Part shown: positions 43,172 through 52,904 of the stretch, one piece after another
Layout of the letters: the number at the start of each line of letters is the position of its first letter
How positions within the stretch are numbered: position 1 is the first letter of the stretch
Origin: Paraburkholderia sp. LEh10
GTDB taxonomy: Bacteria; Pseudomonadota; Gammaproteobacteria; Burkholderiales; Burkholderiaceae
NCBI RefSeq assembly: GCF_017814945.1
Contig: NZ_JAGIPX010000025.1
Location: forward strand, 1 to 64,000
DNA length: 64,000 nucleotides
Reading direction: 5' to 3'
The notes under the pieces: generated by a model
Database searches by the model: none
The model's input: only the letters and a program-made list of their open reading frames with translations
Told to the model about the DNA's origin: nothing
Translations under genes and position numbers: made by a program

Positions 43172-44677
43172 CTACACGTCGAAATACAGATAAAACTCCC
43201 ACGGATGCGGCCGCAGCCGGATGCTGTCGAGATCATGCGCGCGCTTGTACGTGAGCCACGTTTCGATCACATCGTCGGTGAAGACATCGCCCTTGCGCAG
43301 AAACGCGTGATCGGTCTCGAGCGCGGCGAGCGATGCGTCGAGCGAACCCGGCACCTGCCGGACCTTGCGCGCTTCCTCGGGCGGCAGGTCGTAGATATTG
43401 CGGTCGAGCGGCTCGCCTGGGTCCATCTTGTTCTCGATGCCGTCGAGCCCCGCCATCAGCATCGCGGCAAACGCGAGGTAGGCGTTCGCCGATGGGTCGG
43501 GGCAGCGGAACTCCACGCGCCGTGCATTCGGCGAATCCGAGTACATCGGAATGCGCGCGGCCGCCGAGCGGTTGCGCTGCGACATCGCGAGATTGACGGG
43601 CGCTTCATAGCCGGGCACGAGGCGCTTGTACGAGTTCGTCGTCGGCGCGCAGAAGGCCATCAGCGCGGGTGCGTGCTGCAGCAGTCCGCCGATATACCAG
43701 CGGCATAGCTCTGACGTCAGCGCCCAGCCATGCGCGTCGTAGAAGAGGTTTGTGTCGTCGCGCCACAGGCTCTGGTGGCAATGCATGCCGCTGGCGTTGT
43801 CGGCGAACAGCGGCTTCGGCATGAACGTCGCCACCTTGCCGTAGCGCCGCGCAATGTTCTTGCAGACGTACTTGTAGATCATCACGTTGTCGGCCATGCG
43901 CGTGAGCGTCGCAAAACGCATGTCGATCTCGTTCTGTCCCGCCGTCGCGACTTCGTGGTGATGCACTTCGATCTGCACGCCCACCTGCTGCAGCGTCAGC
44001 ACGATGTCGCTGCGGATGTCCTGCAGCGTGTCATGCGGCGGCGCGGGAAAGTAGCCTTCCTTGTAGCGCGGCTTGTAGCCGAGGTTGCCGCCGCCGTATG
44101 CGCCTTCGTCGCGGCCCGTGTTCCAGTCGCCTTCCGCCGATTCGACGTAGTAATAGCCGCTGTGCTGGTCCTGCCCGAAGCGGATCGAATCGAAGATGAA
44201 GAACTCCAGCTCCGGGCCGAAAAAGCAGGTCGTCGCGATGCCCGTCTGACGCAGATAGTTCTCCGCCTTCTTCGCGACGTAGCGCGGGTCACGCGAATAC
44301 GGCTGTCTGAGCACCGGGTCCACGACGTCGCAGATCATCGACAGCGTCGGATTGTCGCAAACGGGATCGACGAATGCCGTCGACGGATCGGGCCGCAGCA
44401 GCATGTCGGATTCGTGAATCTCCTGGAAGCCGCGAATCGACGAGCCGTCGAAGCCGATGCCGGCTTCGAACAGATCGTCGTGGACTTCGGGCAGGGTAAT
44501 CGAGAAGTGCTGCCAGAGTCCCGGCAGATCGGTGAACTTCAGATCGATGATCTGAATCTCATGCTGTCTGATCAGATCGATGACGGCGGCAGCGCCATCG
44601 GGCCGTGTGACCCGATAGCTGCCCGCTTCGACCGACACGCCAACAGGCGATCCAGACTTGTCCTTCTTGCTGGCCAT
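43172..44677 (-). CDS. glnA: Glutamine synthetase type I
   Basis: 501 residues from ATG 44677 (AAGGAG at six bases). All GSI motifs are present: AGIGFDGSSIRGFQEIHESD, FFGPELEFFIFD, GYYYVESAEGDWN, HHHEVATAGQNEID, SGMHCHQSLW and SYKRLVPGYEAPVNLAMSQR. The adenylylation Tyr lies in RNIYDLPPEEARKV. It is slightly longer than the usual 469-471 residues because of about 20 extra N-terminal residues. It makes glutamine from glutamate, ammonia and ATP. No ntrBC or glnK is adjacent, so it is probably a second copy in this genome. Confidence 0.95.
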   Translation of the reverse strand: MASKKDKSGSPVGVSVEAGSYRVTRPDGAAAVIDLIRQHEIQIIDLKFTDLPGLWQHFSITLPEVHDDLFEAGIGFDGSSIRGFQEIHESDMLLRPDPSTAFVDPVCDNPTLSMICDVVDPVLRQPYSRDPRYVAKKAENYLRQTGIATTCFFGPELEFFIFDSIRFGQDQHSGYYYVESAEGDWNTGRDEGAYGGGNLGYKPRYKEGYFPAPPHDTLQDIRSDIVLTLQQVGVQIEVHHHEVATAGQNEIDMRFATLTRMADNVMIYKYVCKNIARRYGKVATFMPKPLFADNASGMHCHQSLWRDDTNLFYDAHGWALTSELCRWYIGGLLQHAPALMAFCAPTTNSYKRLVPGYEAPVNLAMSQRNRSAAARIPMYSDSPNARRVEFRCPDPSANAYLAFAAMLMAGLDGIENKMDPGEPLDRNIYDLPPEEARKVRQVPGSLDASLAALETDHAFLRKGDVFTDDVIETWLTYKRAHDLDSIRLRPHPWEFYLYFDV

Positions 44678-44729
44678 GGGATGCTCCTTGCGCGGCGCCT
44701 GGCCGGTCTTCGCCATTGGGCGGGGACGG

Positions 44730-44945
44730 CTACGCGGGTGCGTGACGGTCCTGTTCGAGCGCTTTCAGGCGGGCGTCGCCTGCATCCTTCGCGGCGGCGC
44801 GGGTCGTGTATGTCTCGTCGGATACGATCGCGCGTTTCAATTCGCGCGCGTCGAAATCGACGAGTGCGATGACCCAGACATAGTCGCCTGCCTGTTCCGC
44901 TGTTTGTACGAAGGCGTGCAGGTCGCCTTTTTCGCTTGCTTTCAT
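44730..44945 (-). CDS. Small hypothetical protein (71 aa)
   Basis: 71 residues from ATG 44945, which follows a strong GGAGG ribosome site. The sequence (VWVIALVDFDARELKRAIVS followed by an Ala/Lys-rich helix AAAKDAGDARLKALEQD) suggests a compact alpha/beta fold. It lies 52 bp upstream of glnA on the same strand and may be co-transcribed with it. No family recognised. Confidence 0.7.
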   Translation of the reverse strand: MKASEKGDLHAFVQTAEQAGDYVWVIALVDFDARELKRAIVSDETYTTRAAAKDAGDARLKALEQDRHAPA

Positions 44946-45368
44946 CGTGACCTCCAGAGTAGAAATTCGCGCGCAATAGATGGCGCAGCCGGATAGCGGC
45001 CAGCCGCCGCAGAACCATGGCCGCCTGCCTGCCGGGGATCGCGCCCGCTCCGGCTCAGGTCGCAGGCAGAGCCAGCATCGCGGATGCCTGCCATGCCATC
45101 GCCCGGCGTCGTGCGCGGCGGGAGGCGGGAAAGAATCGTCCGTGGCGGCAGGTCGCCATGCGCCTGAATCGATTCTAGGCGATGAAATCGCGTCGTACGA
45201 ACGCACGCAGAGGCCGAAAAGAAAGCGCACTGAAACGGGGCACGCCGACGGTCGCGCAACACATGATGCATGGCCGCGCGTCGCCCGGTAATCTGGCTGA
45301 TGTATGCTGCTGGTTTTTCAGTCGGATTGACGGTAACCAGGTTACATGGGACCAGAAGAGGGGGACAC
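44946..45368. other. Intergenic region, divergent promoters likely
   Basis: About 420 bp between divergent transcription units (the glnA arm and the parA-like gene). No gene is supported; I could not pick out convincing promoter hexamers. Confidence 0.4.
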
Positions 45369-46133
45369 ATGCGGCGCGTCGTATTCAATCAGAAAGGTGG
45401 TGTCGGCAAATCGACCATCGTGTGCAATCTGGCCGCCATCAGCGCCAGCGAAGGCTTGCGTACGCTCGTCATCGATCTCGATGCGCAAGGAAATTCGAGC
45501 CAGTACCTGCTGGGCGCGCGGGCGAACGAAGTCAGCCCGACCGTCGCGAGTTTCTTCGAAACGGCGTTGACGTTCAGCTTCAAGCCGGTGGACGTGACGT
45601 CGTTCATTCATCCGACGCCGTTCGAGAATCTCGACATCATGCCCGCCCATGCCGATCTCGATGCGCTGCACGGCAAGCTCGAATCGCGCTACAAGATCTA
45701 CAAGCTGCGCGACGCGCTCAACGAGCTCGACATGTACGACGCGATCTATATCGACACGCCGCCCGCGCTGAATTTCTACACACGTTCGGCGCTGATCGCC
45801 GTCGAGCGCTGTCTGATTCCGTTCGACTGCGACGACTTCTCGCGCCGCGCGCTCTATACGCTGCTCGATAACGTGAAGGAGATCCAGCAGGATCACAACG
45901 ATGCGCTGCATGTCGAAGGCATCGTGATCAACCAGTTTCAGCCGCGCGCGAGCCTGCCGCAGCAACTCGTCGACGAACTGGTGAACGAAGGGCTGCCCGT
46001 GCTCGGTTCGAGGCTGTCATCATCCGTCAAGATCCGCGAATCGCATCAGCACGCAACGCCCGTCATTCATCTCGATCCTCGCCACAAGCTGTCGCAGGAG
46101 TATCTGGCGTTGCATCGGGAACTGGCGGGCTAG
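45369..46133 (+). CDS. Orphan ParA-family ATPase
   Basis: 254 residues from ATG 45369 (AGAGGGGG upstream). A deviant Walker A VVFNQKGGVGKSTIVCNLAA and Walker A' VIDLDAQGNSSQ are followed by a Walker B-like YDAIYIDTPPALNF. This is the Soj/ParA fold without the N-terminal helix-turn-helix of plasmid P1-type ParA. No parB and no parS repeats are nearby, so it may act in positioning of a cell component rather than DNA partition. It converges on the SulP-type gene, 35 bp apart. Confidence 0.9.
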   Translation: MRRVVFNQKGGVGKSTIVCNLAAISASEGLRTLVIDLDAQGNSSQYLLGARANEVSPTVASFFETALTFSFKPVDVTSFIHPTPFENLDIMPAHADLDALHGKLESRYKIYKLRDALNELDMYDAIYIDTPPALNFYTRSALIAVERCLIPFDCDDFSRRALYTLLDNVKEIQQDHNDALHVEGIVINQFQPRASLPQQLVDELVNEGLPVLGSRLSSSVKIRESHQHATPVIHLDPRHKLSQEYLALHRELAG

Positions 46134-46168
46134 CATTGCGCGCAAGCCGGGCCGCGCGGTTACTGCGA

Positions 46169-48406
46169 TCAATATGCCGCGCGCAGCGCTTCGTCAGCCG
46201 TGGCGAGGCGCGCGGCGATCGCCTTGATCAGAAAGCGGTGAAACTGCTGCGCGGTGACGGGGTCTTCCCGTTCGAGCGCGAGCAGCGTCGGCAGCGCGAG
46301 GCGGCGCACGCGCGTGGGCGCCTCGGCGATCACGTCGGCGCTGCGCGGCGTCTGCGTATAGACGGCCATTTCGCCGACCACCGTGCCCGGGCCGAACGAG
46401 CGCAGCCGCACCAGCCGGCCATCGGGCAGCGGCAGCGAAACGGCCACGCGCCCGCGTTCGACGATATAGAGCGCGTCGCCGGGCTCGCCGCGCAAGAATA
46501 GCGGCGCGCCCGCGTCGAGGTCGCGCACGTCGAGGCAGGCCGACAGCTTCTGCAGCGCGGATGCCGTGAAATGCGGCGCGAGCGTCGCATGGAAGTCCTG
46601 TTCGTTCACATCGCGCGAGCTTGTATTCGCTTCGAGCAGCGTGTCCTCGATCCATTCGAGACCCGCATCGAGCGTCGCGAATTCGTGAATCCGCAGATTG
46701 AGCGTGCCCGTTTTCACGAGCAGGCTGCGCGAGCGCGCGGGCAGCGCCGTCAGCACGAGGTCCGCACCCGACGAAGCGCATAGCTGCCTGAGCTTGACGA
46801 AGGCAATCGACACCGATGCGTCCATCCCGTTGGTCGCCGCGAAGTCGAGCACGATGTAGCGCGCGGGCGGTTTGTCATGCATGTTCAGCCGCTCCCGCAC
46901 GCGCTGCAACAGCGAGTTCGCGGTGCCGAAGAACAGGAAGCCCTGCAGGCACATTCCGCAGACCTGCGCGCCGCGTTCTCGCAGCCGCGCGGTGTCCTCG
47001 ATGCTGCGCTCGACGGTCGAGGTGCGCGTCGTCGCATCGAACTCCATGCGCACGCAACTGACACGGCCATACAGCAGCGCGAACATCACGCACGCCGCGA
47101 CGATACCCGCGAGCACCCCCGCGACCACGCCGTAAAACACGACGACGGCCAGAATGCCGGGCACGAGCGCGTATTCATACCAGTTCAGCCTTGCATACGC
47201 GCCGACCAGCCATTGAAGCAGCAGGCGCAGCCCCAGGAACAGTTGCAGCCCGACCAGCACGGGCACGGGAAAGAGCGCCACCAGATCGGGAAACGCCGTC
47301 AGCGCGACGAGGCACGCGAGCGCCGCAAACACGGCAGCCATGCGGCTCGTCGCGCCGGCGCGCGCGTTGAGCATCGAGCGGTTGTACGACTGATAGCCGA
47401 CCATCCCGCCCAGCAGCCCGCTCGCGATATTGGCGAGACCCGCGGCCCGCATCTCGCGATTCAGGTCGACGTCTTCACCCGTCACCGCGCCGATGGCCGT
47501 CGCGTTCATCAGGATCGTGATCGCCGACGCGGACGTGACGACCAGCGTTTCCGGCAGATGCGCGGTGATCGCGGGCCAGTCGACGGCGCTGTGCGCGAGC
47601 GGCGCGGGCACCCGCAGGTCGGGAATCAGGTGCAGCTTGACGCGCGGCAGCAGCAGGCCCATGTTGCGGGCGTCGTCGATCGACAGCCCGGCCAGATGCA
47701 GCAGCAGGTAGAACAGCACGACGCCGCACACCAGCACGAGCGGCAGCGCGGCGATGTGCTGGCGGCCACGCGTGAGGAGCGTCGTCAGCAGGCCGACGAA
47801 GAGCGCGGGCGTCCATGCGAGCCAGTGCAGATGCGCGAGCAGCGCGAGGCTTTGCCAGCGCGGCGACTCGCCCGTCATCACGCGAAACGCGCCCGCCAGC
47901 AGCAGATAGCCCGTGCCCGCCAGAAACCCGCCGACGACGGGATACGGCAGGAACTGCAACGAGCGGCTGCGCCTTGACGAGCCGATCGCATACAGCACGA
48001 TGCCCGTCAGCACCGAGCACAGCGCAATGGCGATCAGCACGGTCAGCAACAGGGTTTGCGGCGATCCGCCGTCCGCGCGCACGCTGCTCGCGACGCCCGC
48101 CGCGACACCCGCTAGGAACGCCGTCGCGTTGCTGTCGGGCCCGCCGATGTTCACGCGCATCGAGCTGGTCAGCGCGATGACCAGCGCCGTGACGATGCAG
48201 CTGACAAGGGCAGTGGGGACGCCGAGCTCGGCGTAGCGGGCGAGGTCGGCGCTGAAGATCATCGTGCCGAGGCTCATCGCGTAGCAGAGCATGACGAGCG
48301 TCGAGACGGCGCCTGCCGTCAGATCGCCGAGCAGCCCCCCGAGCAGGCCCGATGCGCGCAGGCGGGTGGCGGATTCGGAGGCAGAACCTGTGGCACCTGG
48401 CTTCAC
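46169..48406 (-). CDS. SulP-family transporter with STAS and cyclic-nucleotide-binding domains
   Basis: 745 residues from GTG 48406 (GGGAG at six bases; a TTG at 48496 would add 30 residues). About 12 membrane helices of the SLC26/SulP core (residues 20-450, with INIGGPDSNATAFLAG-like and AGLANIASGLLGGMVGYQSY segments) are followed by a STAS domain (YIVLDFAATNGMDASVSIAF). The C-terminal cNMP-binding domain carries FGPGTVVGEMAVYTQTPRSA: the Glu and Arg that hold the cyclic phosphate are intact. It is divergent from the nucleotide-cyclase gene. Substrate unknown, probably an anion. Confidence 0.93.
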   Translation of the reverse strand: MKPGATGSASESATRLRASGLLGGLLGDLTAGAVSTLVMLCYAMSLGTMIFSADLARYAELGVPTALVSCIVTALVIALTSSMRVNIGGPDSNATAFLAGVAAGVASSVRADGGSPQTLLLTVLIAIALCSVLTGIVLYAIGSSRRSRSLQFLPYPVVGGFLAGTGYLLLAGAFRVMTGESPRWQSLALLAHLHWLAWTPALFVGLLTTLLTRGRQHIAALPLVLVCGVVLFYLLLHLAGLSIDDARNMGLLLPRVKLHLIPDLRVPAPLAHSAVDWPAITAHLPETLVVTSASAITILMNATAIGAVTGEDVDLNREMRAAGLANIASGLLGGMVGYQSYNRSMLNARAGATSRMAAVFAALACLVALTAFPDLVALFPVPVLVGLQLFLGLRLLLQWLVGAYARLNWYEYALVPGILAVVVFYGVVAGVLAGIVAACVMFALLYGRVSCVRMEFDATTRTSTVERSIEDTARLRERGAQVCGMCLQGFLFFGTANSLLQRVRERLNMHDKPPARYIVLDFAATNGMDASVSIAFVKLRQLCASSGADLVLTALPARSRSLLVKTGTLNLRIHEFATLDAGLEWIEDTLLEANTSSRDVNEQDFHATLAPHFTASALQKLSACLDVRDLDAGAPLFLRGEPGDALYIVERGRVAVSLPLPDGRLVRLRSFGPGTVVGEMAVYTQTPRSADVIAEAPTRVRRLALPTLLALEREDPVTAQQFHRFLIKAIAARLATADEALRAAY

Positions 48407-48615
48407 GGCGCTCTCCCGGTACACGCGGAAAACCGCCGTACGCCGGGCGATTAGACCGCGCGGATCAGTATCCGCCGCTGTTCTCGGCCCTGTCAAACCT
48501 GTCGGACGGGGAGGCGGCGCCCGCGTGACGGACGCGCAGCACTTGCACTAGACTGGGCGCAGCGCCGCCTGGGTTGCTGTGCAACGGGCAGTGCTTCGGA
48601 GAACGGCCTTCAGCG

Positions 48616-51600
48616 ATGACGATCGATATCGAACAATGGCTGGGCGGACTGGGGCTCGAGCAATACGCGCAAGCGTTCGCCGACAACGACATCGACGCCG
48701 CGGTGCTGCCCGAGCTGAGCGACGGCGATCTGAAGGAGCTCGGCGTGCGCTCGCTCGGGCATCGCAAGCGGCTGCTTGCCGCGATCGCGGCGCTTGCGGC
48801 CGATGCGCCCGATGGGTCCGATGCGCCCGTTTCGCGCGTCAAGCCCATTACGCCCATTAAGCCGATTGAGCCACCTATTGCGCCCGTCGAACCGCTTGCG
48901 CCCGTCGAGCCGGACACGGCGGCAGCGGCTTCGCGCGGCGCGCAACCGCCCGCCGCTAGCGCGCCACGCCCGCCCGCAGCCGCGTTCGCCGCCGTGCCCG
49001 CCGACGAACGCCGTCAAGTCACCGTCCTGTTCGCCGACCTGTGCGGCTTCACCGCACTGTCGCAAACGCTCGATCCCGAAGAGCTGCGCGAGCTGATCGG
49101 CCGCTTTACGGCGCTCGTCGACGGCATCGTGCTCGCGTACGGCGGCACGATCGACAAGCACATCGGCGACGCCGTGATGGCGCTGTTCGGCGCGCCGCGC
49201 GCGCACGAAACCGATCCGCTGCGCGCGGCGCGCGCCGCGCTCGACATCCACGACGCACTCGCCCAGCTCGGCGCGAAAAGCGCGCGGCCATTGCAGGCGC
49301 ATATCGGCATTGCGAGCGGCGAGGTGGTGGCGGGCGCCGTCGGCCGCGCCGACGCGCAGGACTACACCGTGCACGGCGACTCCGTGAATCTCGCCGCGCG
49401 GCTGGTGGCGGCCGCCGCGGCCGGCCAGACGCTGCTGTCCGATGGCGTGCGGCGCGCGCTCGGCGACGGCGCCGAATGCGAGCCGATGGGCGACATGCGC
49501 TTCAAGGGCATCGATGCGCCCGCACGTGTGTGGCGTCTGCGCAGCCTCGCGCGCGAACCGGGCCGCGCGAGCCGCAGCCGTTTCGTCGGACGCAAGGGCG
49601 AACTCGAACAGTTTCATGGGATCGCCCGTGCATGCGTCGAACAGCGCGCCGGGCACGTCGTCTACGTGCGCGGCGACGCGGGCATCGGCAAGACGCGTCT
49701 TGTCGAGGAGATGCGCCGCTACGCGCAGACGCAGGGCTTTGCCGTCCATCGCGGACTCGTGCTCGACTTCGGCGTCGGCAAAGGGCAGGACCCGGTGCGC
49801 ACGGTGCTCGACAGCCTGCTCGGTCTGGCGGCTGCGGCGGACAGCGGCGAGCGGCAGGCGGCGATTGCCCGTCTCGTCGCGGCAGGCGTCGTCAAGGACG
49901 AGCAGCGCGTGTTCCTGCACGACCTGCTCGATCTGCCGCAGACGGGCGAATGGCGGACCTTGTACGACGCAATGGATCACACGGCGCGCAAGCGCGGCAC
50001 GCAGGCCGTCGTCGCCGCGTTGACGGCCGACGCCTGCCGGCGCGGCGCGATCATGATCGTCGTCGAAGACCTGCATTGGGCCGACCTGCAGGTGCTCGGC
50101 TATCTGGCGGCGTTCGCGTCAGGCATCGCGGGCGGCGCCGGGCTGCTCGTAATGACTTCGCGCGTCGACGGTGATCCGCTCGATGCCGCATGGCGCGCGC
50201 GCCTGCGCGACACGCCGCTCGCGACGATCGATCTCGGTCCGCTGCGGCGTGACGAAGCGTTGACGCTGGCGGGCAATTTCATCGATGCGACGCAGCGTGT
50301 CGCGCTCGCCTGCATCGAGCGCGCCGACGGCAATCCGCTCTTTCTCGAACAACTGCTCCACAACGCCGAGGAAGGCAGCAGCGAGGCCGTGCCGGCGTCG
50401 ATCCAGAGCCTCGTGCTCGCGCGCATGGACCGGCTCGCGCCGTGCGACCGGCTCGCTTTCCAGGCGGCGTCCGTGATCGGCCAGCGCTTTGGCATCGCGC
50501 TGCTCAGGCGGCTGATCGACGAGCCCGGCTACGACTGCGGGACGCTGGTCGCCAATGCGCTCGTCTTGCCGGAGGGCGAGGATTATCTGTTCGCCCATGC
50601 GCTGATTCAGGAAAGCGCGTACTCGACGCTGCTGCGGGCGCGGCGGCGCGAGTTGCACCGCCGCGCCGCCGAATGGTTCGCGGGCACCGATCCCGTGCTG
50701 CGCGCGCAGCATCTCGATCGCGCCGAGGACGAGCGCGCGCCGCAGGCGTGCCTCGATGCAGCCGTCGCGCAACATGCGTCGCATTTCACGGAGTCGGCGC
50801 TGCGCTTCACCGAGCGGGGCCTCGCGATTGCGCGCACGGCGCCCGAGCGCCACGCGCTGATGTGCTTCAAGGGCGAGTTGCAGCGCGATCTCGGCGACAT
50901 CGAGGCGTCGATCGCCACCTACCGGCTCGCCGCCGATGCCGCGCCCGACGACGCGGGCCGGTGCGTCGCGCAACTCGGCCTCGCTGAAGGCCTGCGCGTG
51001 AACGAAGGGTTGAGCGAGGCGCTCGCGCTGCTCGATGCCGCGCAGCAGACGGCGGAGCGCGAGGACCGGTTGAACGACCTCGCGCGGCTTCATCATTTGC
51101 GCGGCAACATTCTCTTTCCGCTTGGCCGCATCGACGCTTGCCGCAGCGAGCACGAGCGCGGGCTCGCGTATGCAAGACGTCTGGGCTTGCCGGAAGCGGA
51201 GGCGCGCGCGCTCGGCGGCATCGCCGATGCGGCTTACGCGCAAGGACGCATGCGAACGGCCTTCGAGCACTTCAGCCGCTGCGTCGAATTGAGCCGCGAG
51301 CATGGTTTTGGCCAGATCGAAGTGGCCAATCGTTCGATGAAGGGCTTCAGCCGCATCTATCTGAACGAGGTGCGCGAGGCCCGCGACGACACGGGTGCCG
51401 CTTCGCGGGAGGCGGCGCTCGTCGGGCAGCCGCGTGCGCAGATGCTATGCGAGACGCTCGGCGTCTTCGCGAGCTACGAAGCGGGCGATGCGCGCGCGAT
51501 GCAACTGCACCTCGATCAGGAAATGCGGCTGATCCGCCTGCTGGGCGCGCGCCGCTTCGAGGCGCAGAACGTCGAAGTGCAGGGGCGTTTGCTGCTCGAA

Positions 51601-52080
51601 AGCGGGCAGCGGGAAGAAGCGGTGCGCGTGTTGCGCGAGTCGCTGGCGATGTGCCGTGAGGTCGGCATGCAGTTCAGCGCGCCGAAGACGCTGAGCGCGC
51701 TCAGCCGCGCAGTCGATGACGACGCCGAGCGGGCGGCGCTGCTTGCCGAGGGCGCCGATCTGTTGACGCGCGGCGCTGTCGCGCACAACCACCTGTGGTT
51801 CTACCGCGACGCCATCGACGCGATGCTGTCGGCCCGCGATCCCGATCGCGCGATACGTTACGTCGCGGCGCTCGAAGACTTCACGCGGGCCGAGCCGTTG
51901 CCTTGGGTGCAACTGTTCGCGGCGCGCGGGCGCGCGATGGCCGCGTTGCTGCGCGATTCGTCGGATGAAGCCGCCGCAGCTGAGTTGCGGCGCGTGCGCG
52001 CTGCGCTCGCGAACGCGGGGTTCGGCGGTGCGCTGAAAGCCGTCGATGCGTTGCTCGCGCAGTGCGGCGATGCGCTGTGA
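48616..52080 (+). CDS. SAM-domain class III adenylate cyclase fused to AAA ATPase and TPR region
   Basis: 1154 residues from ATG 48616. Domains in order: SAM (1-61, LGLEQYAQAFADNDIDAAVL); a Pro-rich linker with PxxP repeats (about 75-125); class III cyclase (130-310) with TVLFADLCGFTALS and IDKHIGDAVMALFG (both metal Asp and the adenine-selecting Lys), and VNLAARL; an AAA/STAND ATPase with Walker A GDAGIGKTRLV (about 353) and IMIVVEDLHWADLQ; and a long TPR-like helical region (about 700-1150). The catalytic residues look intact and adenylate-specific. The partner is suggested by the adjacent cNMP-binding transporter. Confidence 0.93.
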   Translation: MTIDIEQWLGGLGLEQYAQAFADNDIDAAVLPELSDGDLKELGVRSLGHRKRLLAAIAALAADAPDGSDAPVSRVKPITPIKPIEPPIAPVEPLAPVEPDTAAAASRGAQPPAASAPRPPAAAFAAVPADERRQVTVLFADLCGFTALSQTLDPEELRELIGRFTALVDGIVLAYGGTIDKHIGDAVMALFGAPRAHETDPLRAARAALDIHDALAQLGAKSARPLQAHIGIASGEVVAGAVGRADAQDYTVHGDSVNLAARLVAAAAAGQTLLSDGVRRALGDGAECEPMGDMRFKGIDAPARVWRLRSLAREPGRASRSRFVGRKGELEQFHGIARACVEQRAGHVVYVRGDAGIGKTRLVEEMRRYAQTQGFAVHRGLVLDFGVGKGQDPVRTVLDSLLGLAAAADSGERQAAIARLVAAGVVKDEQRVFLHDLLDLPQTGEWRTLYDAMDHTARKRGTQAVVAALTADACRRGAIMIVVEDLHWADLQVLGYLAAFASGIAGGAGLLVMTSRVDGDPLDAAWRARLRDTPLATIDLGPLRRDEALTLAGNFIDATQRVALACIERADGNPLFLEQLLHNAEEGSSEAVPASIQSLVLARMDRLAPCDRLAFQAASVIGQRFGIALLRRLIDEPGYDCGTLVANALVLPEGEDYLFAHALIQESAYSTLLRARRRELHRRAAEWFAGTDPVLRAQHLDRAEDERAPQACLDAAVAQHASHFTESALRFTERGLAIARTAPERHALMCFKGELQRDLGDIEASIATYRLAADAAPDDAGRCVAQLGLAEGLRVNEGLSEALALLDAAQQTAEREDRLNDLARLHHLRGNILFPLGRIDACRSEHERGLAYARRLGLPEAEARALGGIADAAYAQGRMRTAFEHFSRCVELSREHGFGQIEVANRSMKGFSRIYLNEVREARDDTGAASREAALVGQPRAQMLCETLGVFASYEAGDARAMQLHLDQEMRLIRLLGARRFEAQNVEVQGRLLLESGQREEAVRVLRESLAMCREVGMQFSAPKTLSALSRAVDDDAERAALLAEGADLLTRGAVAHNHLWFYRDAIDAMLSARDPDRAIRYVAALEDFTRAEPLPWVQLFAARGRAMAALLRDSSDEAAAAELRRVRAALANAGFGGALKAVDALLAQCGDAL

Positions 52081-52501
52081 ACAGTTGCCGGGCGCAGGTG
52101 TCAGCGATTGGCAAGAGCGGTTTGCGCGAGCGCATCGGCGCGCGCTCGCGCAGGACCCGTTCATTCTGTTTCCGCGCGCGGTGTCGCCGCACTATCACGA
52201 TCTGATCATCGCGCAATGCGTGAGCGCGGGCCTCAGTCCGCTGTCCGGGCATGAGGCGCGTATGTGGCAAACGGTCGTATCGATGGTGGAGTCCGGCATG
52301 GGCGTCGCGCGCGTGCCGCAGACGCTGCGCGAAATTCACAGCGAGCGGGTCGTGTTCAGGGAACTGACCGAGCCGGCACTCGAATCGCAAGTGTTATTGC
52401 TGCGGCGAACGGGCGATACACAGCCGCTCATGCAGGCCTTCCAGCGAATATCTGCAGGCGGCTTCCGTCCGGTTACGCTGAAGGGCCGTAATTTTCAATG
52501 A
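52081..52501 (+). pseudogene. LysR-type regulator, C-terminal fragment
   Basis: Directly after the cyclase stop the sequence reads the second half of a LysR effector-binding domain: DPFILFPRAVSPHYHDLIIA, AGLSPLSGHEARMWQTVVSM, GMGVARVPQTL and QPLMQAFQRI, ending at 52501. The helix-turn-helix and first half of the effector domain are gone, so this is a truncated pseudogene created by a deletion joining it to the cyclase gene. Its last 29 bases overlap the orphan gene on the other strand. Confidence 0.8.
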
Positions 52502-52904
52502 GCGCGTTATTCAAGCCGAATGTTTTCAGTGCATTCAAAGCCCGCTCCGATACGACGAGTCGCGAATCATCGGCAATGCCCAAGTCGTCTTTACCCGCGA
52601 TACCGGATATGCATAGCCAGAGAAATTCCGGCAATACACGCTCCGGATAGATTTCTCCAAACGACTCGCTAACCGTTATTTCGACGTCGCGACATGACAT
52701 GCCGCTGGCGGGCAACGCATTCAATGCATGGGCCGCTTCGCGAGTGATGACGAGCGCCGGAAAGCCCTCCAATAGCACATCACCAAGCCAATTGATAATT
52801 CGGTAATGCAGTTCGAGGACGGCTGGCGGATGAACGCTTGAATCCAGAACGGTATTCTTGCCGAGGCCGCCAGCGACTTCGGGTTCGACATAATAAAACG
52901 CCAT
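52473..52904 (-). CDS. Low-GC orphan protein, possible immunity protein
   Basis: 143 residues from ATG 52904. Motifs: YYVEPEVAGGLGKNTVLDSS, INWLGDVLLEGFPALVIT, FLWLCISGIAGKDDLGIADD and RLVVSERALNAL. The arrangement 'GWLGDxLLExFP...VT', 'DDLGI', 'LVVSExAL' recalls immunity proteins of contact-dependent or polymorphic toxin systems (DUF1629/Imm11-like); this is recall and not a confident match. The gene is AT-richer than its neighbours and stands alone beside a truncated LysR fragment, suggesting horizontal arrival. No toxin gene is nearby. Confidence 0.65.
   Translation of the reverse strand: MAFYYVEPEVAGGLGKNTVLDSSVHPPAVLELHYRIINWLGDVLLEGFPALVITREAAHALNALPASGMSCRDVEITVSESFGEIYPERVLPEFLWLCISGIAGKDDLGIADDSRLVVSERALNALKTFGLNNALIENYGPSA

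Noticed and set aside
45369..46133. Reading the ParA gene as evidence of a plasmid partition locus or origin
   Set aside because: No parB, parS-like iterons or replication initiator gene nearby.
48610..50076. Long minus-strand frame opposite the cyclase gene
   Set aside because: The plus strand has intact SAM, cyclase and AAA motifs; the antisense product has none.
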